Shown: positions 52,327 to 62,490, numbered from the stretch's first letter. The stretch is DNA of 64,000 nt from Carboxylicivirga linearis (GCF_018271995.1 NZ_JAGUCO010000003.1:372001-436000); one strand, 5' to 3'. Numbers and translations: made by a program. The notes: generated by a model not told the origin, from the letters alone.

Positions 52327-52902
52327 TTATAAAATTGAGTTTAATTCTCCTCTCAACAAAGTATTTAATTCGTTCTGCATTTGTTTTCTACCTCTGTGCA
52401 ACTTCACTTTAATGTTAGAAACAGATAAGCCTGTTGCTTTGCTAATTTCTTCAACACTTTGTTCTTTATAATAGTATAGAATTAAAATAAAAGCATCATC
52501 TTCTTTTAACTTATTTAGTGCTTGTTTTAATACCTTCTTACGCTCCTGTAACTCCAGCCTATGCATATTGTTTTCTGCATAGTCAGCTTCGAATTGAACA
52601 GCTTCTTTGCTATCCAAATCTTTGGTGGCGGGTTTTCTGCCACGCAATTTTGAAATAGCAGTATTATAAACAATCCGATAGAGCCAGGTTGAAAAAGAAG
52701 CTTCCCCTTTATATTTATTTAATGATTTATATGCCTTAACAAAAGCATCCTGAGTAACTTCTTCAGCTTCTTCCTGATTTTTAACAATTCCCTTTGCCAG
52801 TGTAAATGCCATATGTTGGTATTTATCAATAATCTGTGCAAAGGCAGCTACATCACCTTTCTTGATGTTTTTTATAAGCTCTATGTCGTTATTGTTGCTC
52901 AT
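52327..52902 (-). CDS. ECF-type RNA polymerase sigma factor
   Basis: 191 residues: region 2 ELIKNIKKGDVAAFAQIIDK to FVKAYKSLNKYKGEASFSTWLYRIVYNT with the typical aromatic-rich -10 recognition stretch, then region 4 KLKEDDAFILILYYYKEQSVEEISKATGLSVSNIKVKLHRGRKQM, a helix-turn-helix for the -35 element. It would bind core polymerase and its target promoters. The start lies 12 bases downstream of a TGTAACC-N16-CGTC site, so the transcript would be nearly leaderless. This supports autoregulation. Confidence 0.94.
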   Translation of the reverse strand: MSNNNDIELIKNIKKGDVAAFAQIIDKYQHMAFTLAKGIVKNQEEAEEVTQDAFVKAYKSLNKYKGEASFSTWLYRIVYNTAISKLRGRKPATKDLDSKEAVQFEADYAENNMHRLELQERKKVLKQALNKLKEDDAFILILYYYKEQSVEEISKATGLSVSNIKVKLHRGRKQMQNELNTLLRGELNSIL

Positions 52903-52913
52903 TCAAAAAATAG

Positions 52914-52940
52914 GACGCCTTGAATTAAAAAATGGTTACA
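52914..52940 (-). promoter_or_regulatory. ECF-type promoter of the sigma/anti-sigma operon
   Basis: Minus strand: TGTAACC (52940-52934), exactly 16 bases, then CGTC (52917-52914), of the -35/-10 form recognised by ECF factors. The CGTC is 12 bases before the sigma ATG. Its twin lies at 53038-53064. Confidence 0.72.
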
Positions 52941-53037
52941 CCTATAATGCAAGTTATTTGGATTTATTAGTAAGGTCAAGGTATTTAGTGGAATAGGAGA
53001 TATTGGAATGGTAAAAGATAAAAAAACGAATATTTTT

Positions 53038-53064
53038 TGTAACCGGTTATTTTTAGCTGGCGTC
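53038..53064 (+). promoter_or_regulatory. ECF-type promoter of the small membrane protein gene
   Basis: Plus strand: TGTAACC (53038-53044), exactly 16 bases, then CGTC (53061-53064). Same -35, spacing and -10 as the promoter facing the other way at 52914-52940. The 53128 start is 64 bases downstream. Confidence 0.72.
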
Positions 53065-53127
53065 ATACGAATGAGCGCTCCGGGAGAGTAAACAAATAAA
53101 AAAATGTAAAACTTAAAATATTTAATC

Positions 53128-53469
53128 ATGGAAGGACCATTAGCAATTATCTTTATTTTCGGCGGTATTCCTGCAATAATTATTGCACTGGCATATTTCA
53201 GAACGCGCAGAATAGAACGCACTGCTTTAATAGCTGCAGGAAAAGATGCTTCAATTTTTGAACAGTTGAATAGTAAACCCAAACATTATTTAAGTCTGAA
53301 ATATGGCATTTTTATGGTTGGATTAGCAATTGGAGTATTGATGGGATCTGTACTACAGAATTATACAATGATGAATGATGCAGCTTCGTATTTTTCTATG
53401 GTATTGTTATTTGGAGGATTAGCTTTAGTGCTTTTTTATATGATTCAAAAAAAACTTAATGACGAATAA
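53128..53469 (+). CDS. Small membrane protein (DUF6249-like), probable ECF target
   Basis: 113 residues: helix 1 (LAIIFIFGGIPAIIIALAYF, residues 5-24), a basic cytoplasmic loop with FRTRRIERTALIAAGKDAS, helix 2 (LKYGIFMVGLAIGVLMGSVL, 57-76) and helix 3 (YFSMVLLFGGLALVLFYMI, 88-106). It resembles DUF6249 membrane proteins, usually encoded beside ECF sigma factors in this phylum. The gene diverges from the sigma factor and has the matching promoter. Function unknown. Confidence 0.8.
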   Translation: MEGPLAIIFIFGGIPAIIIALAYFRTRRIERTALIAAGKDASIFEQLNSKPKHYLSLKYGIFMVGLAIGVLMGSVLQNYTMMNDAASYFSMVLLFGGLALVLFYMIQKKLNDE

Positions 53470-53494
53470 ATTAAGGTATTATAAAAGGGTGTAT

Positions 53495-53529
53495 GAAAAA
53501 AGACTGTTTGTATAAGACAGTCTTTTTTT
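53495..53529 (+). terminator. Intrinsic terminator
   Basis: AAAAAAGACTGT (53496-53507) pairs with ACAGTCTTTTTT (53517-53528). It ends the small membrane protein transcript. Confidence 0.9.
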
Positions 53530-53595
53530 ATTTAATCAAAACTATTTTCTTCTTTTCTCGTATTCTGATCAGGAAAACAACAAACTATTAGTAAA

Positions 53596-54411
53596 ATGAA
53601 AAAGAGTGTATTGGGGATTATTACTGTATTGTCATTATGGGGGCTGAATAGTTGCGAACTTGAGGAGAAGATTGAACAATTTAATTCGGTGGATGACGGA
53701 ATAGAAGCTTTACAAGAATATGCAATTGTTAGTAAGCAATTTCAAAATGCATCTAATAGTTGTGATGAAGCAGTTTTAAGTGCAGAAGTGCAAGAGACAG
53801 CAGAATTAAAAGCCAATTTACAAGGGCCTGTCATTACTGTCGAAACCGATGGTGTTAATGAATGGCCAAAATATATAACCGTTGATTTTGGAGGTGGTAT
53901 CACTGGCTTGGATGGAGTATTACGATCAGGTAAATTACATATTGAATCAACTAATTGGTATCGCACTGAGGGAAGCGTACATACTACTACTTTTGAAGAT
54001 TATTACCAAAATGGCTATAAGGTAGAAGGTACACATATTGCAACTAATAATGGAAATGCAGAGGGAGAAGGCCTACAGTTTAATGTTGTAATATCAGATG
54101 GCAAGGTAACAAAAGACGGAGCTGTAATTGAATATCAACAAAACTCAACACGTACCTGGAAAGAGGGAGCAGATACTCCTTTTAATATTTGGGATGATGA
54201 ATATGCGCTGGACGGCACACAAAAAGGAGTTAGCTCAAAAGGTGTTGAATATGCACTTTCTATTACCGAACCTCTTTATTTTAAAGTTTTAACAAGAGAA
54301 ATTACAGAGGGGAAGATGGCAGTAGTTATTGAAGGATTGCCAGGTATTGAATTAAATTACACCACATCTACAATATGGATTGGAGAACAAAGTTTTCCAA
54401 TGCAAAAATAA
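53596..54411 (+). CDS. Hypothetical lipoprotein
   Basis: 271 residues with a lipoprotein signal (MKKSVLGIITVLSLWGLNSC). The mature part has beta-strand-rich segments with Gly/Asp turns (ITVDFGGGITGLDGVLRSGKLHI, DGAVIEYQQNSTRTWKEGAD), as in surface proteins with duplicated beta domains. No recognised family; a conserved Bacteroidota secreted lipoprotein of this general form is likely. It shares a strong bidirectional terminator with the GH43-like gene. Confidence 0.65.
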   Translation: MKKSVLGIITVLSLWGLNSCELEEKIEQFNSVDDGIEALQEYAIVSKQFQNASNSCDEAVLSAEVQETAELKANLQGPVITVETDGVNEWPKYITVDFGGGITGLDGVLRSGKLHIESTNWYRTEGSVHTTTFEDYYQNGYKVEGTHIATNNGNAEGEGLQFNVVISDGKVTKDGAVIEYQQNSTRTWKEGADTPFNIWDDEYALDGTQKGVSSKGVEYALSITEPLYFKVLTREITEGKMAVVIEGLPGIELNYTTSTIWIGEQSFPMQK

Positions 54412-54437
54412 GTAAGGGAGACAGATGGATTAAGGAG

Positions 54438-54472
54438 AAAAAAGACTTGCCCGGCCGGGCAAGTCTTTTTTT
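54438..54472. terminator. Bidirectional intrinsic terminator
   Basis: Perfect palindrome AAAGACTTGCCCGG/CCGGGCAAGTCTTT with A-runs and T-runs outside. It serves both the lipoprotein (plus) and the GH43-like gene (minus). Confidence 0.93.
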
Positions 54473-54479
54473 ATTGTGG

Positions 54480-55439
54480 TTACTGTGATTCTTCAGTTAA
54501 TACAAGGAGTTTATTTAAAATGTCTTCCGATACTTTAAAGGCCGTTCCGTGACGAATACCTCTGGGTAGATTGATCATCTCGGAAATATCTTCCCAGTTC
54601 TGTCCATCTTTTGAACGTAAAGCACCGTATTTCTTTTCTCGATATTTATCGAAATAGATGTACATATACTCTCCAATTTGTAATGGAGTAGGACCTTCAA
54701 CCCACGATTTTCCTGATATGCTTTCTGATACCTCAGTTGGGAATCCTTCTTTTAAATCTTTCGTTCTGGTTATGCGCAAATTCTTTTCAACCGGAACAGA
54801 CATTTCGTTTTTAACAACCATCAGGTAATCCGAATCCGTTTTTAAGATAGCAGCATCAATCACACTAAAACCCGGATCGAAGAATAATTCCGTTGGAGCA
54901 AAAGTTTTGAAATCTTTAGTAGTTGTATAATATTGTCTGTGATTTAATCCTTTTTCATTGGCCGATGTTTCAATTTCAGGATACAACTCCGGAACAGTAG
55001 AAGCCCAAATAATATAGAATAAATCATCTGCTTCATCATAGAATACCTCAGGTGCCCAACTATTTCGGGTGCTTTCCAAATGCTCCATAACAGGAATATT
55101 CTGCTGTTCCGACCAATTAATTAAGTCTGTTGAAGAGGCGTAACCAATACCCTGATCCCACCAACCGGTTGTCCAAACCATATGAAATACACCATCTTTA
55201 CCTTGCGCAATACTTGGGTCGCGCATCAAACGATCCTTACCAACCATTGGTTTTAGAAGTGATTGGCCGTTATTTATTGTTTCCCATTGATGTCCATCAT
55301 AACTATAGGTAAGATGCAGGCCATCTTGACCGTTACCAACAAAATAGGAGAAAAGGTAAACATCTTTTGAATTGCTGGCGCAACCAGTCATAAAGATAAA
55401 AAGAATGACGCTTAGTTTTATTAAATTCTTCTTTAACAT
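54480..55439 (-). CDS. GH43-like beta-propeller lipoprotein
   Basis: 319 residues with lipoprotein signal (LSVILFIFMTGCASNSKDVY). The beta-propeller arrangement of glycoside hydrolase family 43-like proteins is visible: DGLHLTYSYDGHQWETI, LMRDPSIAQGKDGVFHMVWTTG, WAPEVFYDEADDLFYIIWAST and the last blades. The acidic catalytic residues (Asp in RDPSI and Glu in WAPEV) are plausible. It would act on arabinose or xylose decorations, but exact activity is not clear. It diverges from a hybrid two-component system and faces the GH115 and GH2 genes. Confidence 0.8.
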   Translation of the reverse strand: MLKKNLIKLSVILFIFMTGCASNSKDVYLFSYFVGNGQDGLHLTYSYDGHQWETINNGQSLLKPMVGKDRLMRDPSIAQGKDGVFHMVWTTGWWDQGIGYASSTDLINWSEQQNIPVMEHLESTRNSWAPEVFYDEADDLFYIIWASTVPELYPEIETSANEKGLNHRQYYTTTKDFKTFAPTELFFDPGFSVIDAAILKTDSDYLMVVKNEMSVPVEKNLRITRTKDLKEGFPTEVSESISGKSWVEGPTPLQIGEYMYIYFDKYREKKYGALRSKDGQNWEDISEMINLPRGIRHGTAFKVSEDILNKLLVLTEESQ

Positions 55440-55617
55440 GTTTGTTATAGATTATAAAATTTAAAGTGCAAGGTACTTTTACATGCACTTTTATTCATGG
55501 ATTATTATACAAAGAACTGAAAAAAATGACATATTCTTCGGCATGTTTATTATATTATATACTTTTATTTTTTCGTAATATTTGGAAGCTCATTTTATGT
55601 CCAAATTTGCATTTACT

Positions 55618-58600
55618 ATGAATAAAATGGTGAAAAGGGAACGGTTCGGTTTAGCTTTTTTTATATTCTATATTTTTTGGGGATCGGCATTGTGTGCTCA
55701 AAAAACAATTACATTTAGTCAGATTAGTACAAAAGAAGGTTTATCTCAAAATACGGTGAGAAGTATTTTGGTGGATAATAAAGGCTTTTTATGGGTTGGA
55801 ACACTTGATGGTTTGGTCAGATATGACGGAAATAGATTTATAACCCATAAACCTGATGCCAATGTTGCCAATAATATTCCTGATCAAAGAGTAAAAGGAA
55901 TATTTGAAGATGATAATGGCTTCATTTGGATTTTAACCTATGCGAACTCGTTTAGTTGTTATAACCCCAATGATGAAACATTTATTGAGTTCTCATACGA
56001 AGACCGAAATATACCTTTACCCTATACTCACTTTAAGCAAACTTCTGATGGTGCCGTTTGGCTATGGGGAGGTAAAGGTTGTGTGAAGTTAATATTAGGA
56101 GAGAAGAATATTCCTGAAGTAGTCTTTCATTCCTCATATACTGAAGAGCCATTTACGAATGAGAATGTATACTTTCTGTTTGAAGATTCCTCTTCAAACA
56201 TATGGATAGGAACTGAAACAGACATAAATAAAATAGATTCTAAAGGCCAAATTGAACAGTTCTTTAAAAACGATACCAATGGTATTTTCGGTCAAGCTAT
56301 TGAGGATAATGGAATCGTCTATTTTTTAACTTCTAGCGGAACAATCTATCGCTATAGTACTACCAGAAAATCTTTTTTAGCACCGTTTAGAAGCCCGGTT
56401 GATGATACATTTCTTGATTTGAAGAGAATGAACAAACAATATCTTGTTGTTTCCACTCTTAATGAAGAGCTATATAAGGTAGATATTGAATCGGGTGCCT
56501 ATTTAAAAAATGCTTTTAATCTGAAACAAGGTTTTAAGGGAGCACCTCAATTTGTTGTTGATGAGCGAGATGGTCTGTGGGTGTATGATTATTCAGGTAG
56601 AGTATTCTATTATAACTCATTAAAAGATGAAGTCAAACAGTTTCAGCTGATAAAACCTGAAGTAGCTAATGTGATTGACGATGGTCGTTTTAATATTTTA
56701 ATAGATGCCGAGGGTATTTATTGGATAACGACCTATGGGAATGGATTGTATAGATATGATGTAGAAAATGACCAACTTCGCAATTATTCGTATGATCCGT
56801 TAGAGAATAGTCCTGCATCGGATTACTTATTGTCTATTGTTGATGATCAGTATGGTAATATATGGATCGGTAGTGAGTATGCCGGTGTTATAAAAGTAGT
56901 TAAGAAAAAATATCATACCGAATACATCAGACCGGAAAAATCAGGATCTATAGGGACCAAAAATAATGTTAGGATCATCTATCAGGATTCGGATTCTAAT
57001 ATATGGCTTGGAACCAAAAATGGTAGTTTATACCTGTATGATAGCCAGATGAATTTTAAGCGAGTTGTTGAAAAGAACATTAACCCATATACCGTTTGTG
57101 AAGATGACAAAGGTCGGATTTGGGTTGGAACAAAAGGAAATGGAATTTATGTAATTGATAAAAAAACATTTAAGCATTATCGCCATTTTACCGCTAATGA
57201 AACAGATGACGCAAGCATCAGTCACAACTCAATCTTTGATATCATTCAGGATTCCGAAAAAAGAATTTGGATTGCTTCATTTGGTGGAGGTATTGACCTT
57301 GTAGAAGAGGCAAATGGAAGAATTAAATTTAAGAATTTCCTTAGTGGAAAAGGTAATGTAAGCTATGTGCGTTGTCTGATTCAAGATAAAGAAGGCAAGA
57401 TCTGGGCCGGTAGCTACGATGGTTTAATAAGCTTTACCTATGATGAAATAATTATCAATCCTAATGCTTATACTATATATTCATACAATACCGGACATCC
57501 GGTTGGCTTAAACTGTAACGATATCAAAACAATTTATGAGGATAGTTCGGGACAGTTATGGGTTGGTACTGCGGGTGGTGGTCTTAATTTGTTCGACCGT
57601 TATAGTCCCGACAGGCAAGGAGCATTTATCAAATACACTAAAAAAGAGGGCTTGCCTTCCGATATTGTTACATCTATTCTGGAAAGTGAAGATGGTGTGA
57701 TTTGGGTAGGTACGGAAAATGGTTTGGCGCAGTTTGATCAGGAAACCAAGACATTTCTCACGTATTATTTCTCCAATAGTTCGTACGGTAATTTTTATGG
57801 TGAGAATGCTTGTTTGCGAAATAATAATGGAGATTTATTGTGGGGTACTTTGGATGGTCTATTAGTATTTGCTCCCGGTGAACTAGATAGTGATAACAAA
57901 GATGTTCCTCAAGTACAGTTAACTGATTTATTTGTGTTTGATCAACGTATTGAAAAAAAGCAAAATAAATCTCCTTTAAAGGAGTCGATTAGTAATGCTG
58001 ATGAAGTAATTTTAACGAGTGAACAGAGAACCTTCTCGCTATATTTTGCTTGTTTAGATTTGACAGATCCGAAACGGAATAAGTACTCTTATAAGTTGGA
58101 GCCATACGATCAATTTTGGAGTAAGCCTAACAGTAATAATTGGGCAACTTATAAGAATATGCCAGCTGGTAAGTACACTTTTAAGGTAAAAGGTGCTAAT
58201 GCGGATGGAATCTGGAATAATGAGGTAACTACCTGCCAAATTACAGTATTGCCTACTTTTTGGAGATCGATATATGCTATTATTATATATGTAACTGTAA
58301 TTGCTTTGTTGGGTTTGATTTTTGTACGTTTCCTTTTTCGCATTAATAAACTGAACTCGGCGGTTAAGATGGAAAAGCAACTGACAGATTATAAGTTACG
58401 CTTCTTCACCAACGTTTCGCATGAATTTAGAACTCCTCTGACTTTAATAAAAGGGGCTTTAGAAAGTATTAACGATCAGAAAGACTTATCCCCAGTTGTT
58501 ATGCGGCACCTTGGTTTGCTGAATAGAAATACTCAACACATGTCTCGTTTGATTGATCAGTTGTTGGAATTTAGAAAGTTACAGAATAACATCCTGACCT

Positions 58601-59964
58601 TAAACCTGGAAAAAACAGAAATAAATGAATATGCACTGAATGTGTATTATGAGTTTAAGGAGATTGCCTTTCAAAAAGAAATAGATTATCAATTTGAAGG
58701 ATTGGATGATAAGTGGTATTTCTATGTAGACCGTAATAAGCTCGAAAAGATATTGTTTAACCTACTATCAAATGCTTTTAAATTTACGCCTGCCAATGGA
58801 CACATTGTGTTTAGTTTGAAAAAAAATGAGAATGAAAACAAGTGTGTTATTTCTGTATCCGATACTGGAATTGGAATTCCAAATGAGAAAAAAGATATGC
58901 TCTTTAGTCGTTTTAAGCAGGTTAATTTTTCGGCTGAAGGTACGGGTGTAGGCTTAGAATTAGTAAAGGAATTTGTTGAAGCTCATCAGGGGAAAGTAAG
59001 TTATGAACCCAACGAAGGTGGAGGTTCTGTTTTTAAGGTTGAGTTGCCAACCAATGAAGAATTATATAAAGATGTTCGCTATGTGAATTCAAAGCCAACA
59101 GTTGAAAACTCAGATAAAATATTAGAACAAAAAGTAGAATCAGATATCAAACGTCCTTCAAGTCCTTCAAATTCAAAGTTGCTAATTATTGATGATAACT
59201 ACGATATAAGGGAGTACCTGAGTGAGGAATTAAAGCATCACTTTAATATTGAATTGGCCGTTGACGGAAAAGATGGCCTTGAAAAGGCAATTGCTATCAA
59301 TCCAGCATTAATTATTTGTGATGTTAAAATGCCAGAGATGGACGGATTGGAAGTAACCCGCAGATTAAAGGAGAATTTCGAAACCAGTCATATTCCTATC
59401 ATTCTGCTTACTGCCATGTCGTCTGATACCATTAAATTACAAGGGAGTGAGAGTGGAGCAGATGCCTATATTATGAAACCATTTAGCCTTAAATACTTGT
59501 TGTCAAGAATTTATGGTTTGATTGATCAAAGAGAGAAGTTGAAAAAACGTTTCTCTGTAGATATTGATGTGAAGATTGGAGCACTTAGTGAAGAAAAGAA
59601 AGATAAAGAATTCTACACCTTAATTAATGATATTGTAGATCAGCACTTGGCAGATGCTAACTTTACTGTAACTGAGTTTACTGAGTTGGCAGGTCTTTCG
59701 CGAACTATCTTCTATAAAAAAGTGAAGGGTCTAACAGGCTATTCGCCAAATGAGTTAATTAAGATAAAGCGAATGAAAAAAGCCGCTGAACTACTGGTTG
59801 AACGTAAACACACCGTTTCAGAGGTGTCATGGCAAGTGGGTATCGAAGATCCGTTTTATTTTAGTAAATGTTTTAAGGCACAGTTTGGATGCGCTCCTTC
59901 AAAGTTCGGAATTGAGGATCTGAAGACTGCTAAAGCAAATGAAATGAAATCATCCAAAAAATAA
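55618..59964 (+). CDS. Hybrid two-component system sensor (reg_prop, histidine kinase, receiver, AraC)
   Basis: 1448 residues from ATG 55618, which gives a signal peptide (MVKRERFGLAFFIFYIFWGSALCAQ near the start). Periplasmic reg_prop propeller (about 30-770; repeated G-L-x-W-V-G-T units) then a Y_Y_Y domain (780-860), a membrane helix (about 880-905), HisKA with phosphorylated H935 in FFTNVSHEFRTPLTLI, HATPase (SDTGIGIPNEKKDML, GTGVGLELV), receiver with D1235 in IICDVKMPEMDG, and an AraC helix-turn-helix (FYKKVKGLTGYSPNELIKIK). These proteins sense oligosaccharides and switch on carbohydrate-use genes. GH115 follows at 7 bases. Confidence 0.95.
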   Translation: MNKMVKRERFGLAFFIFYIFWGSALCAQKTITFSQISTKEGLSQNTVRSILVDNKGFLWVGTLDGLVRYDGNRFITHKPDANVANNIPDQRVKGIFEDDNGFIWILTYANSFSCYNPNDETFIEFSYEDRNIPLPYTHFKQTSDGAVWLWGGKGCVKLILGEKNIPEVVFHSSYTEEPFTNENVYFLFEDSSSNIWIGTETDINKIDSKGQIEQFFKNDTNGIFGQAIEDNGIVYFLTSSGTIYRYSTTRKSFLAPFRSPVDDTFLDLKRMNKQYLVVSTLNEELYKVDIESGAYLKNAFNLKQGFKGAPQFVVDERDGLWVYDYSGRVFYYNSLKDEVKQFQLIKPEVANVIDDGRFNILIDAEGIYWITTYGNGLYRYDVENDQLRNYSYDPLENSPASDYLLSIVDDQYGNIWIGSEYAGVIKVVKKKYHTEYIRPEKSGSIGTKNNVRIIYQDSDSNIWLGTKNGSLYLYDSQMNFKRVVEKNINPYTVCEDDKGRIWVGTKGNGIYVIDKKTFKHYRHFTANETDDASISHNSIFDIIQDSEKRIWIASFGGGIDLVEEANGRIKFKNFLSGKGNVSYVRCLIQDKEGKIWAGSYDGLISFTYDEIIINPNAYTIYSYNTGHPVGLNCNDIKTIYEDSSGQLWVGTAGGGLNLFDRYSPDRQGAFIKYTKKEGLPSDIVTSILESEDGVIWVGTENGLAQFDQETKTFLTYYFSNSSYGNFYGENACLRNNNGDLLWGTLDGLLVFAPGELDSDNKDVPQVQLTDLFVFDQRIEKKQNKSPLKESISNADEVILTSEQRTFSLYFACLDLTDPKRNKYSYKLEPYDQFWSKPNSNNWATYKNMPAGKYTFKVKGANADGIWNNEVTTCQITVLPTFWRSIYAIIIYVTVIALLGLIFVRFLFRINKLNSAVKMEKQLTDYKLRFFTNVSHEFRTPLTLIKGALESINDQKDLSPVVMRHLGLLNRNTQHMSRLIDQLLEFRKLQNNILTLNLEKTEINEYALNVYYEFKEIAFQKEIDYQFEGLDDKWYFYVDRNKLEKILFNLLSNAFKFTPANGHIVFSLKKNENENKCVISVSDTGIGIPNEKKDMLFSRFKQVNFSAEGTGVGLELVKEFVEAHQGKVSYEPNEGGGSVFKVELPTNEELYKDVRYVNSKPTVENSDKILEQKVESDIKRPSSPSNSKLLIIDDNYDIREYLSEELKHHFNIELAVDGKDGLEKAIAINPALIICDVKMPEMDGLEVTRRLKENFETSHIPIILLTAMSSDTIKLQGSESGADAYIMKPFSLKYLLSRIYGLIDQREKLKKRFSVDIDVKIGALSEEKKDKEFYTLINDIVDQHLADANFTVTEFTELAGLSRTIFYKKVKGLTGYSPNELIKIKRMKKAAELLVERKHTVSEVSWQVGIEDPFYFSKCFKAQFGCAPSKFGIEDLKTAKANEMKSSKK

Positions 59965-59971
59965 ATTACCA

Positions 59972-62455
59972 ATGAACTTTAAATGCTTTTTATGGATCAT
60001 CTCTTTGATGAGTATGTTTAGTCTTTATGCTTGCTCAGGTACTTATCAATCCGATTTTATACTCTCAGCAGAAGATGAGGTTCCTGTCATTGTTATTAAT
60101 GAAGAGGAAGATGAATTAATCCATTGGGCGGCAAATAGTTTGGCTGATGATGTTGAATCTATTCTGGGAGTTAGACCTATAGTTCAGACTAAAGTGAATA
60201 CAATATCGAATAATAAACCTGTAATTTATATTGGTCAGAAGGACTCTAAAATTGGAGAAGAAGAATTATCTGGTAGCGAGTCAGATAACGGAGAGTGGGA
60301 AACCTATAATATATTTAAGAAGAAAAATGCTTTGTATATTATAGGTAGCGATATTAGGGGGACTGTATACGGAGTTTTTGATTTAGCCGAGAAAATGGGT
60401 GTATCACCCTGGCAATGGTGGGCGGATGTAACCCCATCAAAAAGTAAGGAAATAAGAGTGGAAATTCCAGAAGAAGGTATCGTTTCATCACCATCTGTTA
60501 AGTTTAGAGGGATATTTTTAAATGACGAAGATTGGGGACTACAACCATGGGCCGCAAAGACTTTTGAGCCAGAAACAGGAGATATAGGTCCAAAAACATA
60601 CGAAAAAATATTTCAGCTGTTATTGCGATTGAAAGCCAATACCATTTGGCCTGCCATGCACCATTGTACGCAAGCTTTTTTCTCGGTTGAAGGAAATAAG
60701 GAAATGGCAGCTAAGTACCACATTATATTAGGTTCAAGTCATGCAGAACCAATGTTGCGCAATAATGTAAGAGAGTGGAATAAAGAGGAGAGAGGGCAGT
60801 TTAACTACTTTGCCAATAGAGAAAATGTTAAGCAATATTGGCAGGAGCGAATTAATGAAATAAAAGATGCCAATAACGAGAGTATTTTAACCATTGGAAT
60901 GCGTGGAATACATGATTCAAAAATGGAAGGTGCTAAAAGTATAGAAGATATGGTGTCAATAATGGGTACCATATTTGATGATCAGCGTGAACTAATCAGC
61001 ACTACATTGGGAAAAACAACAGAAGAGATTCCGCAAGTATTAGTGCCTTATAAAGAGGTGTTAGATTTATATAACAGAGGTTTACATGTGCCGGATGATG
61101 TTACTCTTATGTGGTGCGACGATAACTACGGATATATACGTCGATTAAGTAATGAGGAAGAGCAGAAAAGAGCTGGAGGAGCAGGTGTTTATTATCATAT
61201 CAGTTATTGGGGACGTCCACATGATTATTTGTGGTTAAGCAGCACACAGCCTGGTTTAATATGGTTTGAGATGAATAGGGCTTATCAAAATGGTGCGCGT
61301 GATATGTGGATTGTAAATGTGGGAGATATCAAACCTAATGAATATAACATGGAGTTGTTTTTAGACATGGCATGGGATATTAACAGTGTTACAGAAAGTA
61401 CCATTCATAACCATTTAAAGGCATATTGTGAACGTGAATTTGGTAATAAAAATGGCCAAAAAATTGCTGGAGTATTAGAGGAATATTACCGGTTGGCTTT
61501 CTTGCGTCGTCCTGAGTTTATGGGCTGGAGCCAGACAGAGCCCACAACGCCTACTCATCTGTCAGATTTCTCATCAACGGCTAACAACAATGAGTTGATG
61601 CGTAGAATTGAATGCTACGCAACTTTGACGGAGATTATTGATGAAGTAAAATCCAAGATATCGGAAGAGAAGAAAGATGCATTCTTTCAGTTGGTTGAAT
61701 ATCCGGTAAAGAGTACTTCGTGGATGAATCGTAAGTTTTTATTTGCTCAATTGGCCGAGGAAGCCACATCAGCCAATCAAAAATCATTGTATAAGAATAA
61801 GTCTGAAAGGGCTTATGATCAGATACAGGAATTAACCATGCATTATAATACATTGGCTAATGGAAAGTGGAAAAATATGATGAATGCAGCACCTCGTAAT
61901 TTACCTGTATTTCATATGCCTAAAATATCTGAAGAATTGGCCGTTGTGGATTCGGTAGAGGAATATAAAGGTGAAGAGCCAATATTTTTGCAGGCTGCTG
62001 ACTTCAATAATGTGCTTGTCGATGATGAATATAGCTGGCAAGAGGTTAATGGTTTGGGGTATAGTGGCAAGGCTGTAACATTATTTCCACTAAAAAATGT
62101 AACTTTTAATGATGAGTGGCCATCGTTAACATACGATTTTAAAGTACAAGAACCCGGTGATTACATCGTAGAAATTAGGTGCTTACCAACTCATGCTAAT
62201 AATTTCGATCATCAATTAAGTGTGCAGGCAGATGATGAAGAGGCTGTGGTTTATGATTTGAATACAAGGGGAAGAAGTCGTGATTGGAAAGAAAATGTAT
62301 TACGAAACGCACAAGTGATAAAACATCAGATTACAATTAATGAAAAAGGGAAACATCAATTAATAGTAAAAGTAAATCAAACCGGTATAGTGTTAGATCA
62401 GATTGCTATTATTCCAGCTCAATATCCCAATTTTTATGAGATACCTGTCGAATAA
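59972..62455 (+). CDS. GH115 family alpha-glucuronidase
   Basis: 827 residues with lipoprotein signal peptide (LMSMFSLYACSGTY). The GH115 catalytic part is clear: GIFLNDEDWGLQPWAAKTFEPETGDIG, RLKANTIWPAMHHCTQAFFS, SSHAEPMLRNNVREW, GMRGIHDSKMEGAKSI and PDDVTLMWCDDNYGYIRRLS, with conserved Asp/Glu. The C-terminal beta domain ends in IIPAQYPNFYEIPVE. The family removes 4-O-methylglucuronic acid side chains from xylan or acts on arabinogalactan. Its co-transcription with the hybrid sensor suggests one substrate. Confidence 0.93.
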   Translation: MNFKCFLWIISLMSMFSLYACSGTYQSDFILSAEDEVPVIVINEEEDELIHWAANSLADDVESILGVRPIVQTKVNTISNNKPVIYIGQKDSKIGEEELSGSESDNGEWETYNIFKKKNALYIIGSDIRGTVYGVFDLAEKMGVSPWQWWADVTPSKSKEIRVEIPEEGIVSSPSVKFRGIFLNDEDWGLQPWAAKTFEPETGDIGPKTYEKIFQLLLRLKANTIWPAMHHCTQAFFSVEGNKEMAAKYHIILGSSHAEPMLRNNVREWNKEERGQFNYFANRENVKQYWQERINEIKDANNESILTIGMRGIHDSKMEGAKSIEDMVSIMGTIFDDQRELISTTLGKTTEEIPQVLVPYKEVLDLYNRGLHVPDDVTLMWCDDNYGYIRRLSNEEEQKRAGGAGVYYHISYWGRPHDYLWLSSTQPGLIWFEMNRAYQNGARDMWIVNVGDIKPNEYNMELFLDMAWDINSVTESTIHNHLKAYCEREFGNKNGQKIAGVLEEYYRLAFLRRPEFMGWSQTEPTTPTHLSDFSSTANNNELMRRIECYATLTEIIDEVKSKISEEKKDAFFQLVEYPVKSTSWMNRKFLFAQLAEEATSANQKSLYKNKSERAYDQIQELTMHYNTLANGKWKNMMNAAPRNLPVFHMPKISEELAVVDSVEEYKGEEPIFLQAADFNNVLVDDEYSWQEVNGLGYSGKAVTLFPLKNVTFNDEWPSLTYDFKVQEPGDYIVEIRCLPTHANNFDHQLSVQADDEEAVVYDLNTRGRSRDWKENVLRNAQVIKHQITINEKGKHQLIVKVNQTGIVLDQIAIIPAQYPNFYEIPVE

Positions 62456-62490
62456 CAAGATTAGTATTGAGATACTATAAAGATGAAATC

